A DNA stretch of 64,000 nt from Tigriopus japonicus (taxonomy: Eukaryota; Arthropoda; Copepoda; Harpacticoida; Harpacticidae): NCBI GenBank assembly GCA_010645155.1, contig CM021318.1, forward strand, positions 10,405,331-10,469,330, given 5' to 3'. Made by a program: the position numbers and the translations under genes. Positions within the stretch are counted from its first letter, which is position 1. Each line of letters opens with the position of its first letter. Below are positions 36,701 to 48,460 of this stretch, one piece after another. The notes under the pieces are model-generated. The model had not been told where the DNA came from, ran no database searches, and saw only the letters and a list, made by a program, of their open reading frames with translations.

Positions 36701-39459
36701 GGCTCATGGAATATTGCGAAATTGTGGAAAATATGAACACCATCTCAGTCAGGCTTTGGTCATATTTGTACCTTTCCTTAACAATTGCTTCAATTGGAAC
36801 TTTAGAAGGTTTCATCATACAAACTTTAAAAATTGATGGATGGTTTGCTCTAATAAGCTTTGGGAGTCTTGTGCATGTCACTTTTTTTGTGAAAAAGTGG
36901 TATTATTCGTACATATGAGTGCCATTTTGACGGAGATTTTTGGCGAGGACGACATTTTGATGGATGACTGCGCTGAGTAAGCCGAGATAACAGACTGCTA
37001 CTTGTGGAACTTGCCAGATGGATTTTGACTGTTGTAGAATAGCGCCTGAGACATCCACAGATTACGAGCACGTCAGTCCGGTTAAACTTTCTAAGTAAAA
37101 AGGCCAAATTTGCTTTGATTTTGTCGGTTTACCTCTTTGGTTGGAATACGTGCTAAATCGGAAGTCCAGTCTTAGATCTCGAAGGAATATGAGTGGTCTT
37201 CATAAAGGACAATCGGGTAGATTCATGAACCAAAGACGAGATTGCTCAGTGATTGAGTTTTGTTCGAAGTTTGTAAAGTTCCTTTGAAAGTAATTTAAGA
37301 CTTAAAATAGATTATGGTTCGTTACGTCAAACTTTGTTTTGGCCCAGAATACACTTCACGTAGGTTACATCCTTTACTCCACCGGACATGAAATGTCATC
37401 TGACTACAAAAGTGTAGATATCCCTCAAAAATGGAATGTACTTTTGGCCATGGCAAACAGGGACTTTGTTTTCGAAAGGAAATTTGAATGAAAACTTGAA
37501 TCAGAGACTGAAACTAACGATAGCCCTTTGCTTGAACAAAATACATCAGTTTTGAACACGCCTTGATAAAAAAAAATATCCAGATTTATATACCACCACA
37601 ACGAAGGAAATCGTTTCTTCAGAGAAATGCTTCAAAAAGTCAAATCGTCTCACTTACTAAGTGTTATGTCGACTGATTGATGGGTGTTTTTGCACTCAGA
37701 TCTAAATGGCACAAGGTTCACTTGACTCTTGGACCAATTGTTCAAGAGCGTATATCATACGATTTGGTCAAATTACCCAATCAACAATTTAGGAATCTCA
37801 GCTTGAAAATCTATCCGTGGCCTTTTCGTGTTTTTACTTTTTAGGGAGTGAGACTATTTACAGAATCTTTACGTTTAAGTATGGTGGGAAGAATGTTGCA
37901 AAATCAGCACTCACAATTACCTTTTAAATGGTTCGAAACACCGAAAATCTATACCACCAAATAGAAAGCCATTAAAAAATGAACATAAAATTAGCTTATT
38001 TCATGCAAAAGAAACAACGAACAAAAAGAGCGCCTGCTTTGCTTTTTTTTATCATACGTATATCGGGGAAAAAAATAGCTCAAGGGATCGATCGAGATAG
38101 AAAAAAATCAGTCTATTCAGTCAAGTTCTGTAAACATTTGTGACTTAAACAAAAGCCAAATTGGTGCTTCCGGAATATCGATATGTAAGAGTTTATTTCA
38201 TTTTTCCTTGTTCAGCTACGATGGATATGTGAAGTTCCAAACTGTAGGTAATCTCGGTTTGTTAACTCGTTTTGATAACTCGATCGCTTTTTGGATTTAC
38301 GCATATATTACCCAATGAAGATTAATCTCTTGTAAGCAAATGATACATTCAAATTTTTTTTTGTGGTGCTCTGAATTATTTTACAGGTTGCTCCAGGTAT
38401 CTTGAAAGATTCATGCATGTGGTGAAACAAAAAGTAGATGTCAGAGCCGTCAAAATCCCTAAACATTAAACCAAAATTAAAACTCTTTTGATCCTCACCC
38501 TCGCTCTTTTTTTACAATTGTTCCAGAAAATTACGTTTTCCCCGTTAAATTATGTTGAAGGCTTAAATAACCAATAACCTAGCCAAGAGCCAAACTTTTG
38601 GAACAGACAATTGGTCCGATTGGCCCAAAGGAATCAGGGGTGTTTATGCAAATCCCTAAAGTGGCAAAAGGAGAAGAGAGCTGCCGAGCTTCCTTGCCTC
38701 ACCAGAACAACCAGGATCCCACTAGAGCATTCCAGTGTACACGAGTGACCTTTTTAGACAGCCGGGACAAACGTCGAGGAACCTCAAATATTTACACGCC
38801 ACTCAAAATGGTCAGACGAAGCCCTCCCTAACTGATACTAGAATACGGAGCTCCCCTGGGAATATTTTGGTAGTGTTAGGCTGTGTTTTAATCTAATAAG
38901 TCAGAAGAATAGAAATACATGCCTGACGGCTGTTTTTGTTCCATAGTTTCGTGGAATCTTTCAGATTTTGTGGTTGGAGGAATTGGGTGAAGAATTTTCA
39001 TTGCAAATTAGACCCGTGTTGTTTCTTCGAGCGGGGTTCAGACCGATATCAATCTATGGTTTAATCCCTCGAATTTTGGGAAACTTCACCAGTAACATTT
39101 TTTGTCAGGATCTAGATTGTGATTTGAAAGCGATTCTCCACGAGCCTTAAAAGTATTTGTCAGTTTTGCTCAGAATTTTGATCCCTGTTTGACAAGTTCT
39201 CGCTTTCTTCTTCGAACTAACTCTCAAATTTCAAATTCGATCAGCCTTTGCCGATTTCACCTTTTCTTTGAGGAAAGAGCCTGGGTGGCAAATAGTTGTT
39301 CTGAAGAACGAGGATCTAAATGACATTTTCGGAACATTTGTTTTGCAATTGTTTCTGAAGATCTTTCACTTTGACTTGAAAATTTGGCACTGAAGAAAAG
39401 TTCAACTGAAACTTGGGAGTCGACTCATCAATAATGGAAAACATTCCCCTTCATTTCAG
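27750..39459. other. Intergenic DNA between the 27.6 kb exon candidate and the dpr-like gene
   Basis: No gene that I can support. Simple repeats include (CA)n at about 28336-28350 and 30428-30440, a CT/TTTC-rich tract at 36340-36375 and (GGT/GAT) at 32043-32068. The frames around 34773-35501 on + lie end to end in different frames and could be a decayed element, but I see no diagnostic motif. Upstream regulatory sequence of the dpr-like gene should lie at its right end. Confidence 0.45.
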
Positions 39460-39575
39460 GTGGGATTGAATTAACAGCCATCCATAAGGAAAGCGCCAAG
39501 ATCCCAGATCCAATTAGGGAGCTGGATGTTCCTTGAGGCTACCGGACGATTCATATAAGAACATAATCCGCCAAA
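39460..39575 (+). promoter_or_regulatory. Likely 5' UTR of the dpr-like gene with a splice acceptor
   Basis: TTCCCCTTCATTTCAG (AG at 39458-39459) is a good acceptor 116 bp above the start codon. This suggests that the first coding exon begins at 39460 and is preceded by at least one non-coding exon further upstream. Confidence 0.4.
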
Positions 39576-42500
39576 ATGGATTCCAGAGTCACGACCGCAT
39601 TGAATCTACACGTTATAGCATTACTATGGGCTTGTCTTTTTCTGGAACCTGGCGGAGGAAAGGGTAAGTTGGGAATCTCCCTAACTTGAAATTATGTTAC
39701 TTTTCATGGAACAAAAGGGAAAGGGGGCTTTATAATCAGAATCGTGCCGATGGTCTAACCAAGGCTGATTCAAACTCCTCCAAGTTGTGGGCTTAAGCAA
39801 TGTATACGGAAGTTCCGTTGGTCCCCCAACCTTGTTATGACGCTTGGACGTTCTCCATTTACTATTTACAGCGACCGCTTATGGGACCAACCATGGAATG
39901 CCTGGACACCAATTCCCACGGTTTCAAAAGAACTTTTGGTACGAATATTCAACACCACCCAGTACAAGCTTCCCAGGTAAGAACCGCTTCAAATTTGACT
40001 CCAAAGTCTGGGTCTAGACTTGGCTACGACAAAAATTAATTGTTACGCTTACCTATGCTCGTAAACAATTAGTTCACAGATTATCACCGTCCTAAGGAAG
40101 GAAGGTTCTAATCTGAAGATTTTTTTTTCGAAAGATAAAAAATACAAGAAAAAGCTCGCAGAAAATTAAATAGCTGGATGTTCCCGAATGTGAAAGGCAT
40201 CAAAGGGTCGCATGCTAACGAATTTAAGATTTTTCAGAGTATACCAAAATCAAGTCAAATGAACCGGCCTCAAGCACTGACTGTAAATTCGCTCCGGTGG
40301 CTGTGCTTGAAACGCGGAAAAATGGAAATTTCATAGCGTTAACATGTGGCCTAATATCTGTTTTGAAGGATTATGCAATAAGAAACTCGATCATGTATGC
40401 TTTCTAGGATTATGCTAATTCCTATTCAATTGCTGGTTAACTTGATGGAAAAGCTGGCTTCACTCTGATAGTGACGTGAAGATATTTTTTTCTGGTTATT
40501 GTGTGACATGGTATTAAAAGGTACAAGCCAGATTTATACACCTCCTTTTTTTTGGTGGCAAATAAACTTGGAACAATATTGAACTTGAAAATGTATAGCT
40601 CAAGCTTAGATTTTATGTCCGGACTAAGTTATCACACAGAGTTTTTTGCTCATCATGACATTTTGAATCGACCATGACAAATTCTTCTTTTGTTTACAAA
40701 CTCTTATTGGCCAGATGCAACTATTGTTAAGTAATAGTTGCATTAAATGTTGCATATTGTTACTCGCATTTGCATTACCAATTTACATATTTCTCATGAT
40801 TTCCAACTTGCTTTCAATTTTGAAATGACTCTTCAAAGACATCAATGATATCAGGGAGTGAAATAGTATTACAAGTTGCTTCCTCCAAAACTTGAATTAC
40901 TATTTTCTCTATGAGGAGTATCCTCATAAGTAGACTGACTCTACAGGGTGACACAAAAATCTTTGCCTGTTGGGAATCATGACAAAACCACATATTTTTG
41001 CCTTACTAATTGCAAACGAAGAAAATTACAAAATGAGATACGTTTATCAGTCATTTATAAACTACTTTTATTTCATATACATTTTTGTCACGCTATAGGA
41101 AAGCATCAAAATGAATTGATTCCCTTAGGCTCTTTTCTTGGTAAAAGTTGATGTGTCCATGATTTGAGAAGTGCCCGAAGGACGATATGCAATTGCCCTT
41201 TTGTGCTTGGTTTCCATGGATTCAAATTTAGATGATGGTTCAATGATAGGTAAAAGACCAAATTAGGTTTTATAACATGATGTGAATTCTGTTTGAGTTA
41301 AGTTGTATGAGTGTTGGAAAAATCCAATGGATGTTTTCAGTTGTCTGGATGCAATTTAGGCTTTTGGAGCCTTTAGAAGACATTTGCACCAACTAATTTT
41401 GCTAAACTATGTCATCATCAGGGTTCAGGTCAATATCTCTTGGTCCTATCCAATTCTGAGACATTTTTCTTGTCAGCTCGTGAATCTATACAATTTGTTG
41501 TGGAACCATTACCTTTCTTCTCCTCGCTATAACGAAACGTCTCACATTTCAAGGGTAGTTAATGTGACTCTAGTTTATCTTGTATTCAATTAATCCAGCT
41601 TTAATCATACTCACAGGCACCCTCCATATCTAAAGCAACTGATTTGGGCGTCGTTTTGAAATAAGAGATCAAGACAGCTCTTGCACAATACTTTTTCAAA
41701 AACAATCTGGAATCATGGACATTTGAAATATTGCCGGAATCTAAGTGTGGGGATCAAGTTCCTTTGGCACCATTGATCACTTGTTTGGAAAAACGTAAAG
41801 CTAAAAGTAGCTAATTGAAAAATATACAACAAAAGTTATTTTTAGGCTTTGTTCTTTGATTTAGGAAAAGCGAAGATATTCGTATAAGATTTTGTCTTGT
41901 TTCTTAGGAGGCAAAGATTTATGTGTCACAGTGTACAACTCGTTTGCAAGAGCGATTCTTAGATGTACTGTAGGTTGAAGAAACAAAATCAAGATTTATT
42001 TCTCATAAACAGATGATATTTTACATATTTATTTGATAAGTAGTGATGGGCCGAAAGCGCTTTCGGCCAAAATTACGAGCGAAATTTCGGTTTTCGGCTT
42101 CCGAAAGCAGACATGCAATATAAAGGATGGAGTTTGATAACAAAGTTGAAAAAATTTTCGTCCAAAAACCTCTGAAATTTAAGTTTCCCGATTTTTTAAA
42201 ATTTGCGACTACCCAACATCGAACACATGAGCAATTTAATTTTTAAGATTGATTTTGCATTTATACAGTTTTGTAGTAAGCTGCTTTCGGCCGAAATTTT
42301 ATGAGCCCTTTCGGTTCATGACTACTGATAAGTGATAACCAATCCTGTTCAAACCTATAGTTTTAATTAGACAAGGTATGTTGAGTGAACTTTTAACGTT
42401 TTAAAACATCGACATCAACAGCGAGAAATACGACAATTTTTTTCTTGAAATTGAGACTTAGTTCAACTACCCATGCCAATATTATCTGATGCCAATATCT

Positions 42501-45500
42501 GGTCAAAATTTATTGAGAAAAATGACAGGTTTCGATTTGAATTGTGATAGTAGCTCTCTTTTGACGCTCATTTTCCATGTATACAGGGCACCCAACATAC
42601 CTTGTAATCAGGGTCGCATCGTAGAATAACCCGCCCGGTTTTTTCGGGCGGTTTTTTCGGGCTTTTTGTTTCTGGGTTTTTCGTTTTTTTGATGTTTTTT
42701 GTTTTCTTCAATATCATTATTAACTCTTAATATTATCTTCTGCATATTGGACCACATTAACATATCACAACTGAGTTTTTAGCGGTAAACGACATACTTG
42801 TAACTCGATTTTTTCGCAAGAAACCGCAATTTTTGGCATTTTTTGTCCCAATTTCTTAAATCCCGCGGGAAATTATTTGAAATATATAATTTTACACGCA
42901 AAGTCAACAAGTAATATTTTAAAGCCAGAAAATGGCAACTTTTTGGCAACTTTTGTCGAATTGAATGCAACTTTAGGGCTAAAAGCCTGCAACTTTAGGC
43001 AAAATAAAAAGTAACTTTATCCGAGCCCTATTTATAACAAATCTTCATAATTCATATCTTCTTCAAGAGTTCTAGGAAACACAAAATCCACGAAAATTGA
43101 ATTTAAGTCGCATATAGTCACTCACATAAAGGAAAGAACAATTATGAGGGACGAGTTAGGGGCATTTAGGGCAAGAAAAGAGAAAAACCCGAAAAACCCA
43201 CCCGGGCGGGTTTTTCGGGTTTAATGTTAACCGGGTGGGATTGAAGCAACCTGCTTGTAATTGTGTAATTCAATAATAAGGGTAATAAGGTGAAACAGGG
43301 TTGCGTAACAACAAAACATGTGAGATAACATCTGTTTTTATGAGAAAAGTTTTGACTTTGAGTGTTAATTAAACATCTAAAACTCCCATTTGTTAACTCG
43401 CTAAAAACCTAAAAAACCAGTCTACCTATAATTTTACAGCGCAATGGGTCAAAATTCTATCAAAAATCCCCCTAGACTTACTTATTAACAAAATGCAGAA
43501 AAAACTTAAGTTTGAAAGGATTTCCGTGAGGCAAGAAGCAACAAAATTCAGAAGTCACAATGGTTTTAGATTCCTCTTAATGGGATCATTGCTATCTTAA
43601 TGAAGTTTAGGATCGGTGCATGCACAGAAAGACTTCCTTAATTATTTACGGACTTCCCTGTATTCTCAACTGTATGGTTCATGGGGTTACATTCTAGTAC
43701 TGAAATTGGCTCCATGTTCACGGGAATGAGGACCATGAGAAACCCTCCTTATCCAAGAAGACCATATGTGGATTGCAAACTGATTAAACTGACATTTTAT
43801 ATGTACAGGATTAACCGTCAACGATAACAACTTAGAAGTACGAAGACGACTCTTGCTCAACATACAAATTTACCATCTGAATCATCTGTTTGCTAATTTG
43901 TTTTAGTTTCATAAAAGCGCCACTCACGATACGTACAGTATTTGACAAGTCCAAAGATGTTGCTTGTCAACATTCTTTTCGTCTGCTTTCTAATTTAGTT
44001 TTCTTTTTCTTTTTTTTTTCAGAATACATCGACTACCATCTCTCACCTGAATCGGTAACCCAGATCCCTCCAAATTCTCCACACCTCTTAAATCCTGCTG
44101 GGATGGAAAATATCACGGCACAGTTGGGTGCTCCGGCGAGACTTTCCTGTTTGGTGAAGAATCTCCAAGACAAAACCGTAGGCGACACATTACATCTTGG
44201 CATGAGTCCCCTTTAGGATGAGATAAATTGAGCTAGAGATAAGAGACCTTTCATATGGAAAGTAGAAGATTCAAAATAGATTTTCAATAAAATACAGTCA
44301 CCGCCTGAGTCTTGGCGACATGAATTGATTAACTTCATCAAATGTTTGGTTAGTGTAAGTACATATCCCGAGGGAAACAAGTGGAACGCCTAGTCGCAAT
44401 CCAGTTATGTCTTCTTTATGCCGGATATGTTTGATAATCTTAGGGCCCTTCCGATAGGTCTGTTCGTTCTAAAAGCCCGGGCTTTGGGCCCAACAAGTCA
44501 CGCTCATTAATTGGCCACGCTGAACGGCACTAGGAAATGTTTTGAACAAAGTTTGGTTAAGGGAAGGTATGATCCATAAATCATGGCCAATGCTCTTGGA
44601 ACTTTGATGTTGGTTAGGCCCCTATCCAGATAAATTTTCCTTCATATAACCTTTGGGGAATAAATCTGAGAAACCACATCAAGATACAAAGTTCAAAATA
44701 TATCACACAAGGGTCATGATAAGAAACCTTTCAAAAAAAAACGACAATTGTGATAGTACCATTGAGTGCGAAAAACAACACGTTTCCGCGTTTTCTCACA
44801 TTCTCTTGCTATAAAAATGAAACCGAAAACCAAAGCTTCAAATTACCTTCATGAAAGAAAATTGACCTCAATAGCCACATATTTGCAGCTTAACCATTTT
44901 TGGAAAGTAGGATCGAGCAAGTCTGTCCCCTCAAACTCTGTGTGAAGTGTGGATGGAGATTTCTTGGCAAATGAAGAAATATGTGTGTCACCTTTCTAGC
45001 GTTCCCCTGAATTATGAAAGTTTTTGAGCTCAAAACTTTGAATTTGGTTCCACCACCTCCATAAAGTTCAAAGACACAATAAGGTTCCTTATGTAATGTC
45101 ACTTCAACATGGAAAACATTAGGAACCTCGACTTTTATTTCGTTGTGGTTGCAACAATTCGTTTTGTTCTAATTTACAACTTCAAGAAGTTGCCCTCAAT
45201 GACGAAATCTATGAAAGCAATGAATTATGGATTGTTTAAGATAAACGAAAGCAACACATATTTTTGCACACCTCTCAAATTTCGGCGTATGAACCCTAAT
45301 AAACTGAAAACAAATATCCTAATTGTGGCATCACCAGAGAATGTCCCCTTGTGAAGGGCATTTAAGAGGTCAACAGCAGCCGTTTTAAACCGTTTTCCAC
45401 TTAAGAAGTTGTGTTTTCTTCTTTAATTTTTGTTCTAAACAACATTTTAAATAATGTTTTTAGGGTCTTTCCAACAATAGGTAGTGGAAGAAAATATGAC

Positions 45501-48460
45501 TCTTGTTCCATGAGCGATTTGAAGTTTAGTTTAAAAGATTTCATTGCTCTAAACATTTGCATACCCCTTTCAAAATTTCTTGTTTAAGTATTTTTGATCA
45601 ACAATTCTACTGGATTTCTCAAACATGTTATTGGCAAAATTGCCCATTTAACTATGTTTTTAGCCATGATTGGCTAAGCACAATCTGAGACAGAAGAGGA
45701 GTCTAACACTGTGCAACTACATATCTACATTATTTAAATAGCATAAAAACTGTGTCCTTTCATCACGATCGTAACACAAGCAAAAGTAACTTTTTTGGTT
45801 CTTGATATTTGGCCTTCAAAACTGCACTGCAGTACATCCTTCTCTGTCCCATTGGATCCGTTTTTAATATCAAATCTACTTTTCCGGAGATCTGACATAC
45901 ATTTCTGAAAAAAAACACCTTTCCATCCTCTAGGTCTCCTGGCTCAAAAGGAACGATGATGTGCCGATATTGGTAACTTTCGGAAATAGCGTCTACATTC
46001 ACGATGTCCGGATTACCGTGGAGAGAAATCGGTATCGAGAGGGAAAACAGGAATGGGTCCTGAATATTCTCAATGCTCAGAAGTCAGATCAAGGCACCTA
46101 CGAGTGCCAAATTTCGACCGAACCGCCACAAATTCACAAAGTTCATCTCTATGTTGAAGGTTTGTACTACTAATCTTCGGAACAAGTTGTACTTTAAATT
46201 TCACGTCAGATATTGTGAGCCGATTGAATGAATGGCGAAGAAAATTTAGAATTAGACAAATATATCCGCTTCCGTGTATTAGATCCATGAGTACATACAT
46301 CAGAAAACACTGATTGCAAGCGAAATGCAAAGGCCATCAATTAAACATGTTAAAGTGATTACGATGAAAATTGGAAATTCCAAATTTATTTACTTCCCCT
46401 AAGTTTAAAATGATAGTAGTATTTCGCAACGTTCATGAAGCGATAAGTTTGTGGGAGGCTACATCACTCCAGACATTTCCGACAGCTGCTAACGGCCCTC
46501 AATGTCTCCTTGGGGAATGGGTATGTTACTTAAATTTGAGATTTATTGTTCCGTGGAGTATCTCGATGGGATGACATTTTATTCGGTGGAGTACGAAGAA
46601 TTGCCTTGCCTTGCTTTTTTCGATACACCAATGAACATCCATATTTATGTTTCCCCATCTGCTTCCGAATCTCAATGCTCGGCCACTTCCATATTGTATT
46701 GCATCTCAATTTTCCAAGTCAAACGTATTTTTATTATCCGCAATCACCTTAGGGCCTTTCTGGTTCAGTCGAAAAGGCTGGCTAGCAAAAAGGGCATCCA
46801 TCAAATCTGGCTGGAAGAGGATTCTAGTTAAGCGATTCCTTGACGAGAACATCGTCCACTCATTCAGAGTGCGTGTCTGTGTCTGTGTGCTGGTTGGGAT
46901 GAGAATCTGTTTTTGTTGAAAACCTGAAGAGCTAGGCCATTTTCTTGACCCTTCAACCGATGGAGGAAGTGATATGAGGGCCATCTTTTTCAATGCTTCC
47001 TTCCTCTTTTGGCCAGTAATCTTTTTTTATGAACTGCATTCACCCAAGGTTCACGGATGTTTGAGCAGAGATTGTATATATGAAGACGAGAGGGTACTTC
47101 CAATTTTCTCAGAAGCACCCATCGCGTTTCTCTCGAATTGGATCAAGAAAGTGGACAAGTACCGACGGTTTAACTCGTCTATTTTGTTCATTATGTTCTT
47201 CTTAACCATATTCCAGCTCCAATTCTGACAGTGATGGATGGCTTTGGCCGTGAGTTAGTGGACCAATACTACAAAGTGGGTTCCAGTTTAGAGGTCATGT
47301 GTACAGTGGATCGTTTACCCGCTCGACCTTTGCCGCAAATCATCGAATGGAGACACGGCAATCGGCGACTTGCTCAAGAAAATAGTACCTTAGGCCAAAT
47401 GTAAGCAACTCCCCTATCCAAAAAAACCTAGACGTATCAAATACCACAATGTGAATAAGACTTCAAAAACTTTGCTTGAAGCCTCTCAAAAAAGGTTAGA
47501 AACAGCAAACACGGTGTCAAAGCTTCACTCACCCCATTTCCGTTTTATGTACGTGATGGTCTTCGAAACAACCCGAACTGGTTTTTTATGTACTATGTCA
47601 CTCGAATGAGAGGAAATGACAAATGTGATATGTATTTGGTATGGTAATTTTGCTGATCTGTTTTGGGTTTCAGTATTCATACAGAACTCCAAGGAGATGG
47701 TGCCATAAGCCATCTCTCAATAACCCAAGCCAATGTGAAGCATTCGGGAATTTACACTTGTTCAGTGTCTGATACCATCAGCCAGTCGCTCAGACTCCAT
47801 ATCATAGATGGTAAGTCCATCCTACATACAACAATGTGAATGTGTTTTATGTCACCAGACACTGGTTGTCGTTGAAGGAGAAAAATGTGCCACTCCAAAG
47901 TGCGCTTTGCCCTTTGAACACACCCTTTTGGACTTAAAATGCCCTCGCTGGATGGCTTATGGAAACCACGAGTCAGCTAAAAGTATGTAAAAGCCTTGGC
48001 GTTCATTTTGTGTCCTCTCTGGAACTTTTCTTGAAGGCCAAGCTCAATGCTCCCCATTCAAGGCCGAGAAGATACATTCATCGGTCTGGGACGTCTTACT
48101 TACTCAGACCCTCTCTATGAACTTTTCTCCTCGTACAGTGTATTTTCGACGTTATCATCCATCTAAATGTGTGCACATGTACACATTTAGCCGACTAATG
48201 AGCCAGCTCGGAATCTCCGATTCTTTGATCTTGTAATGATGTTCCAGTCGATGGGACTGAAAGCTTCTGGTCGTGTTTCAGAATCCAAACCCGTGCCCAT
48301 TATCAACAACTCATCGGTGAGCCGGTCCATGCCAAATCAATGTCATTACTACACCTTGCTCTTGATGTCTTTGGTTGGGAACCTGATCGGCTTTGGGATG
48401 TCCTCGCTTCTTGGGAACCGAGGATTTTCTTATCAACCAACTTGGCTGGGACACCATTGA
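39576..48460 (+). CDS. Dpr-like two-Ig cell-surface recognition protein
   Basis: Six exons (39576-39663, 44023-44177, 45934-46159, 47217-47400, 47674-47810, 48282-48460) splice in frame across GT-AG introns into 322 residues. Residues 1-29 form a signal peptide. Ig1 (about 57-156) has C72 (LSC), W84 in KTVSWLKR, ILVTFG, and DQGTYECQIST with C139; the KTVSWxRR...ILTxG...YECQVSTEP signature is diagnostic of arthropod dpr proteins. Ig2 (157-263) has C185, W201 and SGIYTCSVS with C247. The C-terminus ends in a hydrophobic segment (about YYTLLLMSLVGNLIGFGM) and a short tail, fitting a GPI signal or a transmembrane anchor. N-glycosylation sequons lie at N59 and N212. Dpr proteins bind DIP partners at synapses to specify neuronal wiring. 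The first intron (4.36 kb) contains three DNA transposons. The paralogue number cannot be assigned. The last acceptor (48281) was chosen because it keeps frame. Confidence 0.88.
40944..41933. mobile_element. Mariner/Tc1-like non-autonomous element with TA duplication
   Basis: The left terminus CAGGGTGACACAAAAATCTT then TGCCT is matched in reverse complement by the right terminus (CACTGTGACACATAAATCTT then TGCCT), so the terminal inverted repeats are about 25 bp with few mismatches. Imperfect similarity continues inward (GACAAAA on both sides). The element is flanked by TA dinucleotides (40942-40943 and 41934-41935), the target of Tc1/mariner transposases. The 990-bp interior has only short frames with no DDD/DDE motif I can see, so it is a deletion derivative or decayed copy. 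It sits in the first intron of the dpr-like gene. Confidence 0.78.
42041..42324. mobile_element. hAT-type MITE (284 bp) with 8-bp target duplication
   Basis: The left terminus TAGTGATGGGCCGAAAG and the right terminus in reverse complement (TAGTCATGAACCGAAAG) form terminal inverted repeats of the hAT type. Flanks are TTGATAAG (42033-42040) and CTGATAAG (42325-42332), an 8-bp duplication with one mismatch, as hAT transposases make. Subterminal CCGAAAG motifs recur, including a perfect CCGAAAGCGCTTTCGG palindrome at the left end. No coding capacity. Intronic in the dpr-like gene. Confidence 0.82.
42609..43253. mobile_element. hAT-type non-autonomous element (645 bp) with perfect 8-bp duplication
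   Basis: Flanked by identical 8-bp copies of CTTGTAAT (42601-42608 and 43254-43261). The left end CAGGGTCGCATC and the right end in reverse complement (CAGGTTGCTTCA) form short inverted termini with the CAGGGTnGC start common in hAT elements. Both ends continue into subterminal CCCGCCCGG / CCCGAAAAACCC blocks rich in CCCG and TTTTTCGGG that pair with each other. The interior is AT-rich, with a weak minus-strand frame at 42779-42970 and no transposase motif. It lies 276 bp from the preceding hAT element in the same intron. Confidence 0.85.
48164..48191. repeat. Short perfect hairpin in intron 5 of the dpr-like gene
   Basis: CTAAATGTGT and ACACATTTAG are exact reverse complements around GCACATGT, about 90 bp before the last exon. 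Could affect splicing of the last exon; no further evidence. Confidence 0.5.
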
